Source: Dysosmobacter sp.
GTDB lineage: Bacteria > Bacillota > Clostridia > Oscillospirales > Oscillospiraceae
Direction: 5' to 3'
Assembly: GCA_022778785.1 (NCBI GenBank)
Contig: JALFSO010000084.1
Coordinates: forward strand, 1-36,323
DNA: 36,323 nucleotides
Shown piece by piece: positions 6,592 to 14,588 of this stretch; the stretch's first letter is position 1, and every line of letters begins with the position of its first letter. Made by a program: the position numbers and the translations under genes. A model generated the notes under the pieces. The model did not search any database. It was not told where the DNA came from and was given only the letters and a program-made list of their open reading frames with translations.

Positions 6592-7875
6592 ATGAAGAAG
6601 GTTTTCACGATGATGACCGCCCTGTCCCTGCTGGCAGTTCTTGCTGGATGCGGCAGCAGCGGCTCCGACGGAGGCCCGGCGGACAGCCTGCCGCTGACGG
6701 AGGTGCGGAGCGCCCAGCTGGACGAGAGCCTGATCCTCTCCGCGGAGTGGCCGTCCTACGATTCGCTGGACGCCACCGTGTATGTGGTGCTGGAGAACCA
6801 CGGTGACGAGACGGTGACCACTGGCGCGGACTTCCAGCTGGAGCGGGACATGGGCGGCGGGGGAGAATTCTCCTGGTACCAGCTGGAGTTGAAAGAGAAC
6901 GTTGGCTGGACAGCCATCGAATTTGTCATCCCGCCCGGAGAGAGCATGGCCTTCGCCTGTCCGCTCTCCGTCTGCGAGACCTCCTTCCTCATCGGGGGGC
7001 ATTTCCGCATCGTCAAAGAGACGGGCGGGAACCGCTGCGCCGCGGAGTTCACCGTTTCTGATGACGCGCCTGTCTCCGAACAGCGGCCCTACGGCTTCGC
7101 GGCGCTGGAGGAACTTCCGGCGGACTACGGCACGGAGGACGCCATCGCCGACGGCTGTGTGGTGTTCCGGGACGGGGAGACCCCGGCCAACGCGGAGAAG
7201 CTGGGCCTGTTCTTTGAGAAGGTCCGATTGGGCATCCCCTGCCAGCTCCGCACCGTGCGTCTGACGGCGGAGGGTGCGCCGGTGCTGGAGGACGTGGTCT
7301 ATGAATCCATCAGCGGCGCAGGGGGCTGGTTCTCCTGGCGGCGGGACGACAGCCGGGACGCTCTGGACGCGGTACCCGGCATCGGCCCGGTATTTTACTA
7401 TTCCTATCTCCAGACCGACGGCCGGAGGATCGCCCTCAGCAACGCCGTGGAGTGGGACCGCAGCTATGGGGAGCCCAATCTGGAGCTCCTGGCGGGGGAA
7501 GAGGCCGCGCCCTATCTCGCCGCCGTGGAGGAGATGACCCGGGCCGCGCTGGAGGACAACATCACCCGCTATCGGGTCTGGTCTGCCGACGGCACGCGGT
7601 ACGCCTGTCTGACAGAGGACCCGCTGGAGTTCGCCTGGGGCGACGCCGGATATGGAGCGGTCCACTCCCTGGCGGACTACGATGGTCTGGACGATGCCAT
7701 CGAACACATCCGCTGGGCGGACGGCCACACCCTGGAACTGACGGTGCGGCAGTTGGCGGGACCGGAGGGCGATACGCCCGCCGTCATCTATCTCTGGGAC
7801 ACGGAGACTGGCAGGCTTACCGGCACGGACGCCGTATACTGCGTGCCGTCGGTCGTGGACCCGCGGGATCTGTAA
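6592..7875 (+). CDS. secreted lipoprotein with N-terminal Ig-like region
   Basis: The protein begins with a lipoprotein signal: basic MKK, a hydrophobic stretch, then the lipobox LAGC, so it should be anchored outside the membrane. Residues from about 45 to 160 are beta-rich (AEWPSYDSLDATVYVVLENH and later WYQLELKENVGWTA) and resemble the Ig-like domains of Firmicute surface lipoproteins. The rest, about 260 residues, I do not recognise. In-frame starts lie at GTG 6583, ATG 6586 and ATG 6592; the last is best spaced from AGGGGTG. It is divergent from ssnA and followed by its own terminator, so it is probably transcribed alone. Function unknown. Confidence 0.8.
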   Translation: MKKVFTMMTALSLLAVLAGCGSSGSDGGPADSLPLTEVRSAQLDESLILSAEWPSYDSLDATVYVVLENHGDETVTTGADFQLERDMGGGGEFSWYQLELKENVGWTAIEFVIPPGESMAFACPLSVCETSFLIGGHFRIVKETGGNRCAAEFTVSDDAPVSEQRPYGFAALEELPADYGTEDAIADGCVVFRDGETPANAEKLGLFFEKVRLGIPCQLRTVRLTAEGAPVLEDVVYESISGAGGWFSWRRDDSRDALDAVPGIGPVFYYSYLQTDGRRIALSNAVEWDRSYGEPNLELLAGEEAAPYLAAVEEMTRAALEDNITRYRVWSADGTRYACLTEDPLEFAWGDAGYGAVHSLADYDGLDDAIEHIRWADGHTLELTVRQLAGPEGDTPAVIYLWDTETGRLTGTDAVYCVPSVVDPRDL

Positions 7876-7892
7876 ATTGCCATGTTTTTCAG

Positions 7893-7930
7893 CGCCGGGA
7901 ACCGTTTTCAGCGGTTTCCGGCGTTGTTTT
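7893..7930 (+). terminator. intrinsic terminator
   Basis: CGCCGGGAACCG (7893-7904) pairs with CGGTTTCCGGCG (7912-7923) with one G-U pair, followed by TTGTTTT. It ends the lipoprotein gene. Confidence 0.8.
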
Positions 7931-7993
7931 GCGGCATACGAAGGCGGGACAGCACTTCAATTTTGTAGGAATTGTTAATTTTCTAGAAAAGAC

Positions 7994-8024
7994 TTGCAAT
8001 ATTTATAAAAACGTGTAATATAAT
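7994..8024 (+). promoter_or_regulatory. probable promoter of the hemolysin III pair
   Basis: A strongly AT-rich stretch holds TTGCAA (7994-7999) and overlapping -10 candidates TAATAT (8016-8021, 16-bp spacer) and TATAAT (8019-8024, 19-bp spacer). The gene with AAGGAG at 8063-8068 starts at 8076. Confidence 0.5.
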
Positions 8025-8075
8025 ATTTAAAATCATATTTTAAGATTTCAATTAGCAAATCCAAGGAGCGATCCC

Positions 8076-8735
8076 ATGAAACAACTCTTTTCCCACGCAC
8101 AGGACCCCATCAGCTGTGAGACCCACGCCCTGGGGGCGGCGGCCTCCTTTGCTGGAGGGCTTCTGTTTCTCCTGCGGGCGGTGTACAGCGGCGCCGGAAT
8201 GACGGCACTGGCGGCGGCTATGTGCTTTGCGCTGTCCCTGATGGCCCTGTACTTTTCCAGCGCCCTCTATCACTACTATCCCGGCACGGCGGACAGCGGC
8301 GGCGTGAAGCGGCTGCTACGGAAGCTGGATCACAGCATGATCTACGTCCTCATCGCCGGCAGCTACACGCCCTTCTGCGCGGTGCTGCTGCCCCAGCCCA
8401 AGGGCCTGCGGTTCTGCCTCGGCATCTGGTGCGTGGCGGTGGCGGGCGTGCTGATGAAGGTCTTCTGGCTGAACGCCCCCAGAGTGCTGTCCACGGCCAT
8501 ATACCTCATCATGGGCTGGTCGGTGCTGTTCATCTTTCCGGATTTCCTCCGGGTGGGGCAGCCCTGTGTGACGCTGGTGGCGCTGGGGGGACTGTGTTAT
8601 TCCGTGGGGGCGGTGTTCTACGCCGTCAAGCGGCCCAATCTCAGCCCGGACTGGACCTTCCACGAGCTGTTCCATCTGCTGATCCTGGCCGGATCGCTGT
8701 TCCACTATCTGGCCGTGTTCTTCTGTGTATTGTGA
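8076..8735 (+). CDS. hemolysin III family (PAQR-like) membrane protein
   Basis: A 219-residue, seven-helix integral membrane protein of the HlyIII/PAQR superfamily. The family's three conserved metal-site elements are present: SSALYH at 61-66, LDHSMIYVLIAGSYTPF with D85-H86, and HELFH with H196 and H200 near the C-terminus. The family is related to adiponectin receptors; bacterial members are often named hemolysin III, but a hydrolase-like, zinc-dependent role in the membrane is thought more likely. AAGGAG sits seven bases before the ATG. Ten bases downstream lies a second copy of the family, so the two are co-transcribed. The identity is clear, the physiological substrate unknown. Confidence 0.92.
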   Translation: MKQLFSHAQDPISCETHALGAAASFAGGLLFLLRAVYSGAGMTALAAAMCFALSLMALYFSSALYHYYPGTADSGGVKRLLRKLDHSMIYVLIAGSYTPFCAVLLPQPKGLRFCLGIWCVAVAGVLMKVFWLNAPRVLSTAIYLIMGWSVLFIFPDFLRVGQPCVTLVALGGLCYSVGAVFYAVKRPNLSPDWTFHELFHLLILAGSLFHYLAVFFCVL

Positions 8736-8745
8736 GGTGGCAAGT

Positions 8746-9453
8746 ATGAATCCCATGACTGCGGACACCTCTGCCTGCGCGGCGGCCCGGCTCCGAGCGG
8801 TGCGCCGTGCCCGGACCCGCGCACTGAACGAGCCGCCCCGGCTGACGGTGCCGGAGGAGATCGTCAACGCCGTCACCCATGGCGTGGGTGCCGCTCTGGC
8901 GGTGGCGGTCTTCGTCCTGCTGCTGTTGAAGTCGGAGACGACGCTGGAGATTATCGCCTCCTGCTTCTACGGCATCAGCATGATGCTGATGATGCTGATG
9001 AGCTGCCTGTACCACGCCTTTCCCGCCGGTTCCACGGTGAAGCGCATCTGGCGGCGGTTTGACTACGCTTCCATCTACCTGCTGATCGGCGGCACCTTCG
9101 CCCCCATTCTGCTGGTGTATCTGGGAAACACGCTGGGCATCACCCTTTTCTGCATTCAGTGGGGCGTGATCCTGTCCGGCGTCACCCTCATCGCCGTGTT
9201 CGGACCGGGGAAGTGGCGGCCCCTGCACTTCACGCTGTACTTCCTCATCGGCTGGAGCGGCCTGCTGTTCCTGCCGGACTTCTACCGCAACGCCCGGACG
9301 CTGCTGTGGTTCATTCTGGCGGGCGGACTGGTGTACACCCTGGGGATGATCCCCTTTGCCCGGAACCGGAAGTGGAATCACTGCGTCTGGCACGTGCTGG
9401 TGCTGGCCGCCGCAGCCATCCACTGGCTGGGCATCTACGGACTGATCTACTGA
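8746..9453 (+). CDS. hemolysin III family membrane protein, second copy
   Basis: A 235-residue paralogue of the preceding gene with about 35 extra, Arg- and Ala-rich residues at the N-terminus, probably cytoplasmic. Conserved elements: SCLYH at 86-90, FDYASIYLLIGGTFAP with D106, and HCVWH with H212 and H216. The His that follows the Asp in the first copy (D85-H86) is Tyr here (D106-Y107). ATG 8746 has GAGGTGG nearby; an upstream in-frame start at 8725 would overlap the previous gene and is less likely. The pair may have arisen by old duplication, since similarity outside motifs is modest, or may form a hetero-oligomer; both are inference. Confidence 0.92.
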   Translation: MNPMTADTSACAAARLRAVRRARTRALNEPPRLTVPEEIVNAVTHGVGAALAVAVFVLLLLKSETTLEIIASCFYGISMMLMMLMSCLYHAFPAGSTVKRIWRRFDYASIYLLIGGTFAPILLVYLGNTLGITLFCIQWGVILSGVTLIAVFGPGKWRPLHFTLYFLIGWSGLLFLPDFYRNARTLLWFILAGGLVYTLGMIPFARNRKWNHCVWHVLVLAAAAIHWLGIYGLIY

Positions 9454-9480
9454 GAGCTTTCACGCATAAAGACAGCCTGA

Positions 9481-9505
9481 GACGGCTGAGATCAGCCGTC
9501 TTTTT
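9481..9505 (+). terminator. intrinsic terminator of the hemolysin III pair
   Basis: GACGGCTGA (9481-9489) pairs with TCAGCCGTC (9492-9500), followed by TTTTT. It is a classic rho-independent terminator. Confidence 0.9.
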
Positions 9506-9541
9506 GTCTGTCAGTCCGAACCTTCCGCCGCAGAAAAGGGA

Positions 9542-9672
9542 GGGGCCAGGCAGCCGTAGGAAACCGCAGGTTTCCAACGGCCCCGCGCCTTTCGCCGGAA
9601 GCGAAAGGCGCCAAGGAAAAGGGCCAGGAAAAACCTGGGTTTTTCCGGTTCTTTTGCCCAAAGGGCAAAAGA
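9542..9672. other. array of four hairpins, candidate structured RNA or palindromic element
   Basis: Four hairpins follow each other with little spacing: GGGG (9542-9545) and CCGTAGGAAACC (9554-9565) against GGTTTCCAACGGCCCC (9569-9584); GCGCCTTTCGC (9585-9595)/GCGAAAGGCGC (9601-9611); CCAGGAAAAA/TTTTTCCGG (9624-9648); and TTCTTTTGCCC/GGGCAAAAGAA (9649-9673). Read on the minus strand this lies downstream of upp and after the repeat at 9680-9807. No protein frame in the area looks real. Confidence 0.6.
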
Positions 9673-9679
9673 ATATGCC

Positions 9680-9807
9680 GGAATCATTTTTCCGGCGGCG
9701 TGTACGTCGGAAAAATACCTTGACTCCAGCCGCCTTGGGCGGCGACGCCAGTGACCGATGTCACTGGCGAGGGGGAATCTAAAGGGGGGACGCAAGTCCC
9801 CCCTTTA
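9680..9807 (-). repeat. structured intergenic repeat, copy 2
   Basis: The second copy of the unit at 4809-4935. Hairpins: ATTTTTCCG (9686-9694)/CGGAAAAAT (9708-9716), GCCGCC (9729-9734)/GGCGGC (9738-9743), GCCAGTGAC (9747-9755)/GTCACTGGC (9760-9768), AAAGGGGGGAC (9781-9791)/GTCCCCCCTTT (9796-9806). It ends two bases before the upp stop codon on the minus strand, the same position relative to the upstream gene as copy 1. It can terminate upp transcripts. Confidence 0.85.
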
Positions 9808-9809
9808 CG

Positions 9810-10442
9810 TCATTTCGTTCCGAAGATCCGGTCGCCGGCGTCGCCCAGGCCCGGCACGATATAGCCGTGCTCGTTCAGGTGATCGTCCAGCGCGCCGCAG
9901 TAGATGTCCACGTCCGGATGGTTCTTCTGGATGCACTCCACGCCGTCGGGCGCCGCCACCAGGACCATCAGCTTGATGTGCTTGCAGCCCCGCTTCTTCA
10001 TCTCGTCGATGGCGGCGGAGGCGCTGCCGCCGGTGGCCAGCATGGGATCCACGATGAGGATGTCCCGCTCTGCGATGTCCTTGGGCATCTTGCAGAAGTA
10101 CACGTGGGGCTCCAGGGTCTCCTCGTCACGGTACATGCCGATGTGGCCCACGCGGGCGGAGGGCACCATCCGCAGCACGCCGTCCACCAGGCCCAGACCG
10201 GCCCGGAGGATGGGCACCACGGCGAACTTCTTGCCCTTCAGGGTGGGGGCGGTGGTGGTGCAGATGGGGGTCTCCACCAGCTTGGTGGTCATGGGAAGGT
10301 CGCGGGTGGCCTCGTAGGTCAGGAGCATTCCGATCTCGGAGACCAGTTCACGGAAATCCTTGACGCTGGTGCTCTTGTCCCGCATGATGGTCAGCTTGTG
10401 GGCAACCAGGGGGTGATCGACGATGTGCAGTGTACCGCTCAT
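9810..10442 (-). CDS. upp: uracil phosphoribosyltransferase
   Basis: A 210-residue enzyme, the usual family length, that converts uracil and PRPP to UMP in pyrimidine salvage. The PRPP-binding loop [10 protein letters not shown] lies at 132-141 and the uracil-binding C-terminal segment [13 protein letters not shown] at 193-205. The conserved PILRAGLG (77-84) is also present. It is cytoplasmic. ATG 10442 has AAAGGAG about ten bases upstream. It is last in the minus-strand unit tsaE-tsaB-upp, 33 bases after tsaB, and its end abuts the structured repeat that probably acts as terminator. Nothing is unusual in the protein itself. Confidence 0.97.
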   Translation of the reverse strand: MSGTLHIVDHPLVAHKLTIMRDKSTSVKDFRELVSEIGMLLTYEATRDLPMTTKLVETPICTTTAPTLKGKKFAVVPILRAGLGLVDGVLRMVPSARVGHIGMYRDEETLEPHVYFCKMPKDIAERDILIVDPMLATGGSASAAIDEMKKRGCKHIKLMVLVAAPDGVECIQKNHPDVDIYCGALDDHLNEHGYIVPGLGDAGDRIFGTK

Positions 10443-10475
10443 AGTGTGTGAACTCCTTTATATATAGATTTGGGG

Positions 10476-11183
10476 TCAGTTCGCCTTGTTTGCCATGCGC
10501 TCTTTCAGGGTCTGGGCCGACACCGCCCGGAGATAGACCGGCAGCAGCTCCTGAGCCGTGCCGCCGCCTCCCGACCGGAGGATGTCCTCGGCGGCCAGGG
10601 CCACGCCCACGGCGTTCTGCTGGACCAGATGGGGCACCGCCAGGGCGCAGGGGATGCCGTGCTCCGTCAGATAGTCCCGGCACAGGACAGCGCCGTCGCC
10701 GGCCACGGTCTTGGGTTCATCGGACCCGGCCAGCTCCGCCGCCAGATCCGCCAGGGCGATGGGCCTGTCCGGCGTTAGACGGGTGAGGACGCCGTTTTGG
10801 ACGCGGAACACGGCGTTGTAGATCTGCTGGTGCCGGGCGTCCATGGCGCAGAGAATGAGACCGTCGGGTGCCGCCGCGTTCCGGGCCATGGCCTCCAGAG
10901 TGGAGACGCCCACGGCGGGGAGACCCGCGGCGAAGGCCAGTCCCTTGGCGGCGGCCACGCCGATGCGGATGCCGGTGAAGGAGCCGGGGCCGTTGGCCAC
11001 GGCGATGGCCCCGCAGTCCTGCATGGTGAGTCCGGCGTTTTTCAGCATATCCTCCACCATGGGCATCAGGGTGCGGCTGTGGGTCAGGCCGGTGCACTGG
11101 AAGGCGGAGGCGATGACCTGGCCGTCCTCCGTCACGGCGGCGGAGCAGGCCCGGGCAGAGGTCTCCAGAGCCAGAATTTTCAC
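10476..11183 (-). CDS. tsaB: TsaB, t6A tRNA modification protein
   Basis: A 235-residue ASKHA-fold protein that partners TsaD and TsaE in threonylcarbamoyladenosine (t6A) formation at position 37 of ANN-decoding tRNAs. Family marks: the N-terminal KILALETSARACSAAV, then HSRTLMPMVEDML and the segment VANGPGSFTGIRIGVAAAKGLA, typical of TsaB. The start is a GTG at 11183 that overlaps the tsaE stop by four bases (GTGA), which implies coupled translation; AAGGAGG lies upstream inside tsaE. tsaD and rimI, often adjacent, are not in the window. Confidence 0.95.
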   Translation of the reverse strand: MKILALETSARACSAAVTEDGQVIASAFQCTGLTHSRTLMPMVEDMLKNAGLTMQDCGAIAVANGPGSFTGIRIGVAAAKGLAFAAGLPAVGVSTLEAMARNAAAPDGLILCAMDARHQQIYNAVFRVQNGVLTRLTPDRPIALADLAAELAGSDEPKTVAGDGAVLCRDYLTEHGIPCALAVPHLVQQNAVGVALAAEDILRSGGGGTAQELLPVYLRAVSAQTLKERMANKAN

Positions 11184-11611
11184 GGCTGCGCGCCTCCTTC
11201 CACGGTGATGAGCCGCCAGCCGTCGTGTTCCGGATAGCGGGCGATGGTCACAAAGAGGGTGTCCTCCGGCAGGGCGTCGTCCACCCGCTCACTCCACTCC
11301 ACGGCGCACACGCCGCCCCGGCCCAGATAGTCCTCCCAGCCGATGTCGAACAGGGCGTCGGAGTCCTCCAGACGGTACATATCAAAGTGAAACAGCGGGA
11401 GCCGTCCGCCCTCGTACTCGTTGACGATGGTGAACGTGGGACTGGTGACCCGGCCGGTGTAGCCCAGTCCCCGGGCCAGTCCCCGGGTGAAGGCGGTCTT
11501 GCCCATGCCCAGGTCGCCCCGGTAGGCCAGGACGGCACCGGGGGACAGGGAGCGGCCCAGCGCCTCGCCGGCGGCCTCCGTCTCCAGTTCGCTGTGGGAG
11601 AGATATTCCAT
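11180..11611 (-). CDS. tsaE: TsaE, ATPase of t6A biosynthesis
   Basis: A 143-residue P-loop ATPase that drives the TsaB-TsaD complex in tRNA t6A37 modification. The Walker A motif GDLGMGKT is at 32-39; further family marks are VTSPTFTIVNEY (55-66), FHFDMYRL (74-81) and VEWSERV (104-110). The ATG at 11611 was chosen because AGGAGG lies nine bases before it and family similarity begins there; the frame extends upstream to 11740 through the promoter and is not coding. It is the first gene of tsaE-tsaB-upp, driven by the promoter at 11665-11693. Confidence 0.96.
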   Translation of the reverse strand: MEYLSHSELETEAAGEALGRSLSPGAVLAYRGDLGMGKTAFTRGLARGLGYTGRVTSPTFTIVNEYEGGRLPLFHFDMYRLEDSDALFDIGWEDYLGRGGVCAVEWSERVDDALPEDTLFVTIARYPEHDGWRLITVEGGAQP

Positions 11612-11664
11612 AAGTTCGGGCCTCCTTCTGCGGGGCGTGGACGTGCGCTCCGCATTTCCGAAAC

Positions 11665-11693
11665 AGTATATCACAAACATCTCCACTTGTAAA
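11665..11693 (-). promoter_or_regulatory. promoter of tsaE-tsaB-upp
   Basis: On the minus strand TTTACA (11693-11688), a 17-bp spacer and TATACT (11670-11665). It is back to back with the rodA promoter. Confidence 0.7.
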
Positions 11694-11708
11694 AACAAAA
11701 TTACAGCG

Positions 11709-11737
11709 TTTACACCGGAATGCAACTGTGTTATAAT
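11709..11737 (+). promoter_or_regulatory. promoter of rodA
   Basis: TTTACA (11709-11714), a 17-bp spacer and TATAAT (11732-11737). Transcription from about 11744 gives a leader of roughly 160 bases before the rodA start. Confidence 0.75.
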
Positions 11738-11753
11738 CATACAGCTTCAAAAA

Positions 11754-11880
11754 CGGCGGCCTGAGCCGCCGGAAGCCTGCAATTTTGTACCGGACAGCCG
11801 TTTTCGGCGGTGCTGTCCGGATCTCATCGCCGGAGGAGCGGCCCCTTGAAAGAGGGCGGACTTCTGCTCTGCTTCTCCGG
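11754..11880 (+). promoter_or_regulatory. hairpin-rich 5' leader of rodA
   Basis: Three stems in a row: CGGCGGC/GCCGCCG (11754-11771), CCGGACAGC (11790-11798)/GCTGTCCGG (11812-11820), and CCGGAGGAGC (11830-11839)/GCTTCTCCGG (11871-11880) with GCCCC/GGGC inside. No T run follows any of them, so they are not ordinary terminators. No known riboswitch class recognised. Confidence 0.45.
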
Positions 11881-11907
11881 ACGATATACGGCGAAACGGA
11901 GAATCTC

Positions 11908-13083
11908 ATGGTTGCACGTCTGAAAAACACGCTTCTGGAATTTTTGCAGCAGGCGGATCTGGTGCTGCTGGGCCTGTGCGTGGCTGCCAGCCTGTACGGC
12001 ATGGTGCTCATCGCCAGCGCCACCCACTATCTGGGGACTGCCAAGATGGCCCGCTATCTGGGCGTCCAGGGGGCCGGCATGCTGCTGGGCATCGCCGCCT
12101 ATATCTTCCTGTCCATGGTGGACGTGGAGGACCTGGTGCGGAAGTGGAAATGGATCGCCGTCTTCAACGTGGTGTTTATCTGCCTGCTGCGGACGCCTCT
12201 GGGCATCAGCGGCAACACCGGCAACCGGGCGTGGCTGGCCATCCCCGGCATCCCCTTCAACATTCAGCCGGCGGAGGTGGTGAAGATCACCTTTATCCTG
12301 CTGCTGGCCAAGCAGATCGAGTGGACATGGCAGGAGCGGCGGGAGCTGCGGAGCCTCCGGGCCGTGCTGCCGCCCACGGTACACCTGCTGTTCATGGTGG
12401 GCCTCATCTACGTGGTGTCCAGCGACATGGGCAGCGCCCTGGTATATGTCTTCATCTTTGCCTGCATGATGCTGGCGGCGGGCATCAGCTGGCGGTGGTT
12501 CGCCATCGGCGGCGTACTGGGCGGCGGGGGGATCTTCGCCATCTACAAGCTGGGGAAGATCCCGTCCTACATGGTGGACCGGTTCCGGACGCTGTTCGAC
12601 CACGACTACCAGCCCCTGGGCGTGGGCTGGCACCAGAACCGCAGCCTGCTGGCCCTGGGCTCCGGACGGCTGTTTGGACAGGGACTGTTTAACGGCACCC
12701 AGACCCAGAGCCGGGATCCCAGCTCCCTGCCGGAGCGGCGGACCGACTTCATCTTCTCCGTGGCGGGGGAGGAGTTGGGCTTCGTGGGCTGTCTGGCCAT
12801 CATTCTGCTGCTGACGGCCATCATCTTCCGCTGTCTCATGGTGGCCCGCCGGGCCAGATCCCCCTACGCCAACTACGTGTGCGTGGGCATCACGTCCATC
12901 CTGATCTTCCAGACCATCGAGAACATCGGCATGTGCCTGTTTGTCATGCCGGTCATCGGCCTGACGCTGCCGTTTTTCAGTTACGGCGGCTCCTCCATCG
13001 TGACGCTGTACGCCGCCATGGGCATCGTCTCCGGCATCAAGAAGCGGGCCGTCCCCACGCGGCGGTACTACCGCATCGGATAA
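11908..13083 (+). CDS. rodA: RodA/FtsW-type SEDS peptidoglycan glycosyltransferase
   Basis: A 391-residue polytopic membrane protein of the SEDS family, which polymerises lipid II into glycan strands with a partner class B penicillin-binding protein. Family marks: GNRAWLAIPGIPFNIQPAE, the extracellular segment PERRTDFIFSVAGEELGFVG, and the C-terminal LPFFSYGGSS. RodA (elongation) fits the NIQPAE and TDFIFSVAGEE variants better than FtsW, but SpoVE or a division role cannot be excluded. ATG 11908 has ACGGAGAA upstream; the open frame continues upstream into the leader without hydrophobic content. A strong terminator follows, so the gene is monocistronic. No mreBCD or PBP gene is adjacent. Confidence 0.92.
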   Translation: MVARLKNTLLEFLQQADLVLLGLCVAASLYGMVLIASATHYLGTAKMARYLGVQGAGMLLGIAAYIFLSMVDVEDLVRKWKWIAVFNVVFICLLRTPLGISGNTGNRAWLAIPGIPFNIQPAEVVKITFILLLAKQIEWTWQERRELRSLRAVLPPTVHLLFMVGLIYVVSSDMGSALVYVFIFACMMLAAGISWRWFAIGGVLGGGGIFAIYKLGKIPSYMVDRFRTLFDHDYQPLGVGWHQNRSLLALGSGRLFGQGLFNGTQTQSRDPSSLPERRTDFIFSVAGEELGFVGCLAIILLLTAIIFRCLMVARRARSPYANYVCVGITSILIFQTIENIGMCLFVMPVIGLTLPFFSYGGSSIVTLYAAMGIVSGIKKRAVPTRRYYRIG

Positions 13084-13102
13084 AAGAGCATCGGAATAAA
13101 AA

Positions 13103-13132
13103 GGAAGCGCCCCGCGGGGCGCTTCCTTTTTT
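13103..13132 (+). terminator. intrinsic terminator of rodA
   Basis: GGAAGCGCCCCG/CGGGGCGCTTCC (13103-13126), then a T run to 13132. Strong stem. Confidence 0.92.
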
Positions 13133-13176
13133 CACCGGCCAATCGTAAACAAATTTCAAATACTGCCTGCCGTTTC

Positions 13177-13205
13177 TTTACAAGGCTGGAAAAATGCTCT
13201 AAAAT
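13177..13205 (+). promoter_or_regulatory. promoter of the aminopeptidase gene
   Basis: TTTACA (13177-13182), a 17-bp spacer and TAAAAT (13200-13205) lie 112 bases before the start at 13317. The remaining leader holds nothing I recognise. Confidence 0.65.
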
Positions 13206-13316
13206 AAGGAAACCGGCCATCCAATGCGTTTTTTCGGCCCACAGCCCTGTTTAACATGCGGGAGACCGGCATATATTAAAATGATCAGACTGCTTTGCGG
13301 AAAGGATGCGATCCTC

Positions 13317-14552
13317 ATGAAGGATATGGAAGAAAAGTTTCAGGAATACGCCCAGCTGCTCATCGACATCGGACTGAACGTGCAGAAGGGGCAGACGCTG
13401 GTGATCTCCTCCCCGGTGGAGTGCGCCTGGTTCGCCCGGCTCTGTGCCGAAAAGGCCTATGACCGGGGCTGCCGGGAGGTGGTGATGAACTGGCACGACG
13501 ACGCCATGGCCCGGATGAAGTATCTGAAGGCCGACGGTGCCATCTTCGACGAGGTGCCCCTGTGGCGGCGGCACTTCTTCAACGACTACGCTTTGGAGGG
13601 GGCGGCCTATCTGGCCATCTCCGCCTCGGACCCGGAGAATTTCAAAGGCGTGGCGCCGGACCGCATCGTCCGGGCCCAGCAGGCCAGCGGCAAGGCCTTG
13701 AAGGACTTTGACCGGCTCCAGATGTGCGGCGGCTTCCCCTGGTGCATCGCGTCCATCCCCATCCCGTCCTGGGCCAGGGTGGTCTTCCCGGACTGCCCGG
13801 AGGACGAGGCCATGGAGAAGCTGTGGGACGCCATCTTTGCCGCCGTCCGTATCTCCGGCGACGGCAAGTGCGTGGAGAAGTGGGAGAAGCACCTGGTCAC
13901 CCTCCATCAGCGGATGGAGAAGCTGAACGAACTGAACTTCAAGTCCCTGCACTACACCAACTCCCTGGGCACGGACCTGACGGTGGAGCTGCCGGAGGGC
14001 CACATCTGGGAGGCGGGCAACGACGTCACCCTGTCCGGCCAGGAGTATATCGCCAATATCCCCACGGAGGAGCTGTTCACCTCGCCCCTGAAGACCGGCG
14101 TCAACGGCGTGGTGTACTCCGCCGTGCCCCTGGTGAACGACGGCAACATCATCGACAAGTTCCACTTCGTGGTGAAAGACGGCAAAATCGTGGAGGCCCA
14201 CGCGGAGAGGGGCGAGGAGGCACTGAAGGCCGCCATCTCCGTGGACGAGGGGGCCAGTTACTTCGGTGAGGTGGCCCTGGTGCCCTACGACTCCCCCATC
14301 TCCAACCAGAAGATCCTGTACTACAACACCCTGTTTGACGAGAACGCCGCCTGCCACATCGCCTTCGGCGAGGCATATCCCTGCCTGAAGGGCGGCCAGC
14401 AGATGACCAAGGAGGAGCTGAAAGCCCACGGCCTCAACGACTCCATCACCCACGTGGACTTCATGGTGGGTACGGCGGACCTGTCCATCGTGGGCACCAC
14501 CCATGACGGCCGGGAGATCCCCGTGTTCGTGGACGGCAACTTCGCCATCTGA
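13317..14552 (+). CDS. M29 family metallo-aminopeptidase
   Basis: A 411-residue cytoplasmic aminopeptidase of family M29 (AmpS/aminopeptidase II/T), which removes N-terminal residues from peptides using two metal ions. Ligand and catalytic residues line up with the known pattern: E251 or E252 in NIPTEELFTSP, E318 in GEVALVPYDSPI, H347 and Y354 in HIAFGEAY, H379 and D381 in HVDFMVG. Length is normal. The ATG at 13317 fits the family N-terminus; ATG 13326 is also possible, and the frame runs further upstream without family similarity. It probably shares a transcript with the carbonic-anhydrase-like gene 36 bases downstream. Confidence 0.93.
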   Translation: MKDMEEKFQEYAQLLIDIGLNVQKGQTLVISSPVECAWFARLCAEKAYDRGCREVVMNWHDDAMARMKYLKADGAIFDEVPLWRRHFFNDYALEGAAYLAISASDPENFKGVAPDRIVRAQQASGKALKDFDRLQMCGGFPWCIASIPIPSWARVVFPDCPEDEAMEKLWDAIFAAVRISGDGKCVEKWEKHLVTLHQRMEKLNELNFKSLHYTNSLGTDLTVELPEGHIWEAGNDVTLSGQEYIANIPTEELFTSPLKTGVNGVVYSAVPLVNDGNIIDKFHFVVKDGKIVEAHAERGEEALKAAISVDEGASYFGEVALVPYDSPISNQKILYYNTLFDENAACHIAFGEAYPCLKGGQQMTKEELKAHGLNDSITHVDFMVGTADLSIVGTTHDGREIPVFVDGNFAI

Positions 14553-14588
14553 GTTCCGGCACGGCACGAAAGAAAGAGAGCGATTCCA

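Noticed and set aside
9680-9807. CRISPR repeats
   Set aside because: Only two distant copies with different neighbours and no regular spacers; the unit is a folded intergenic repeat.
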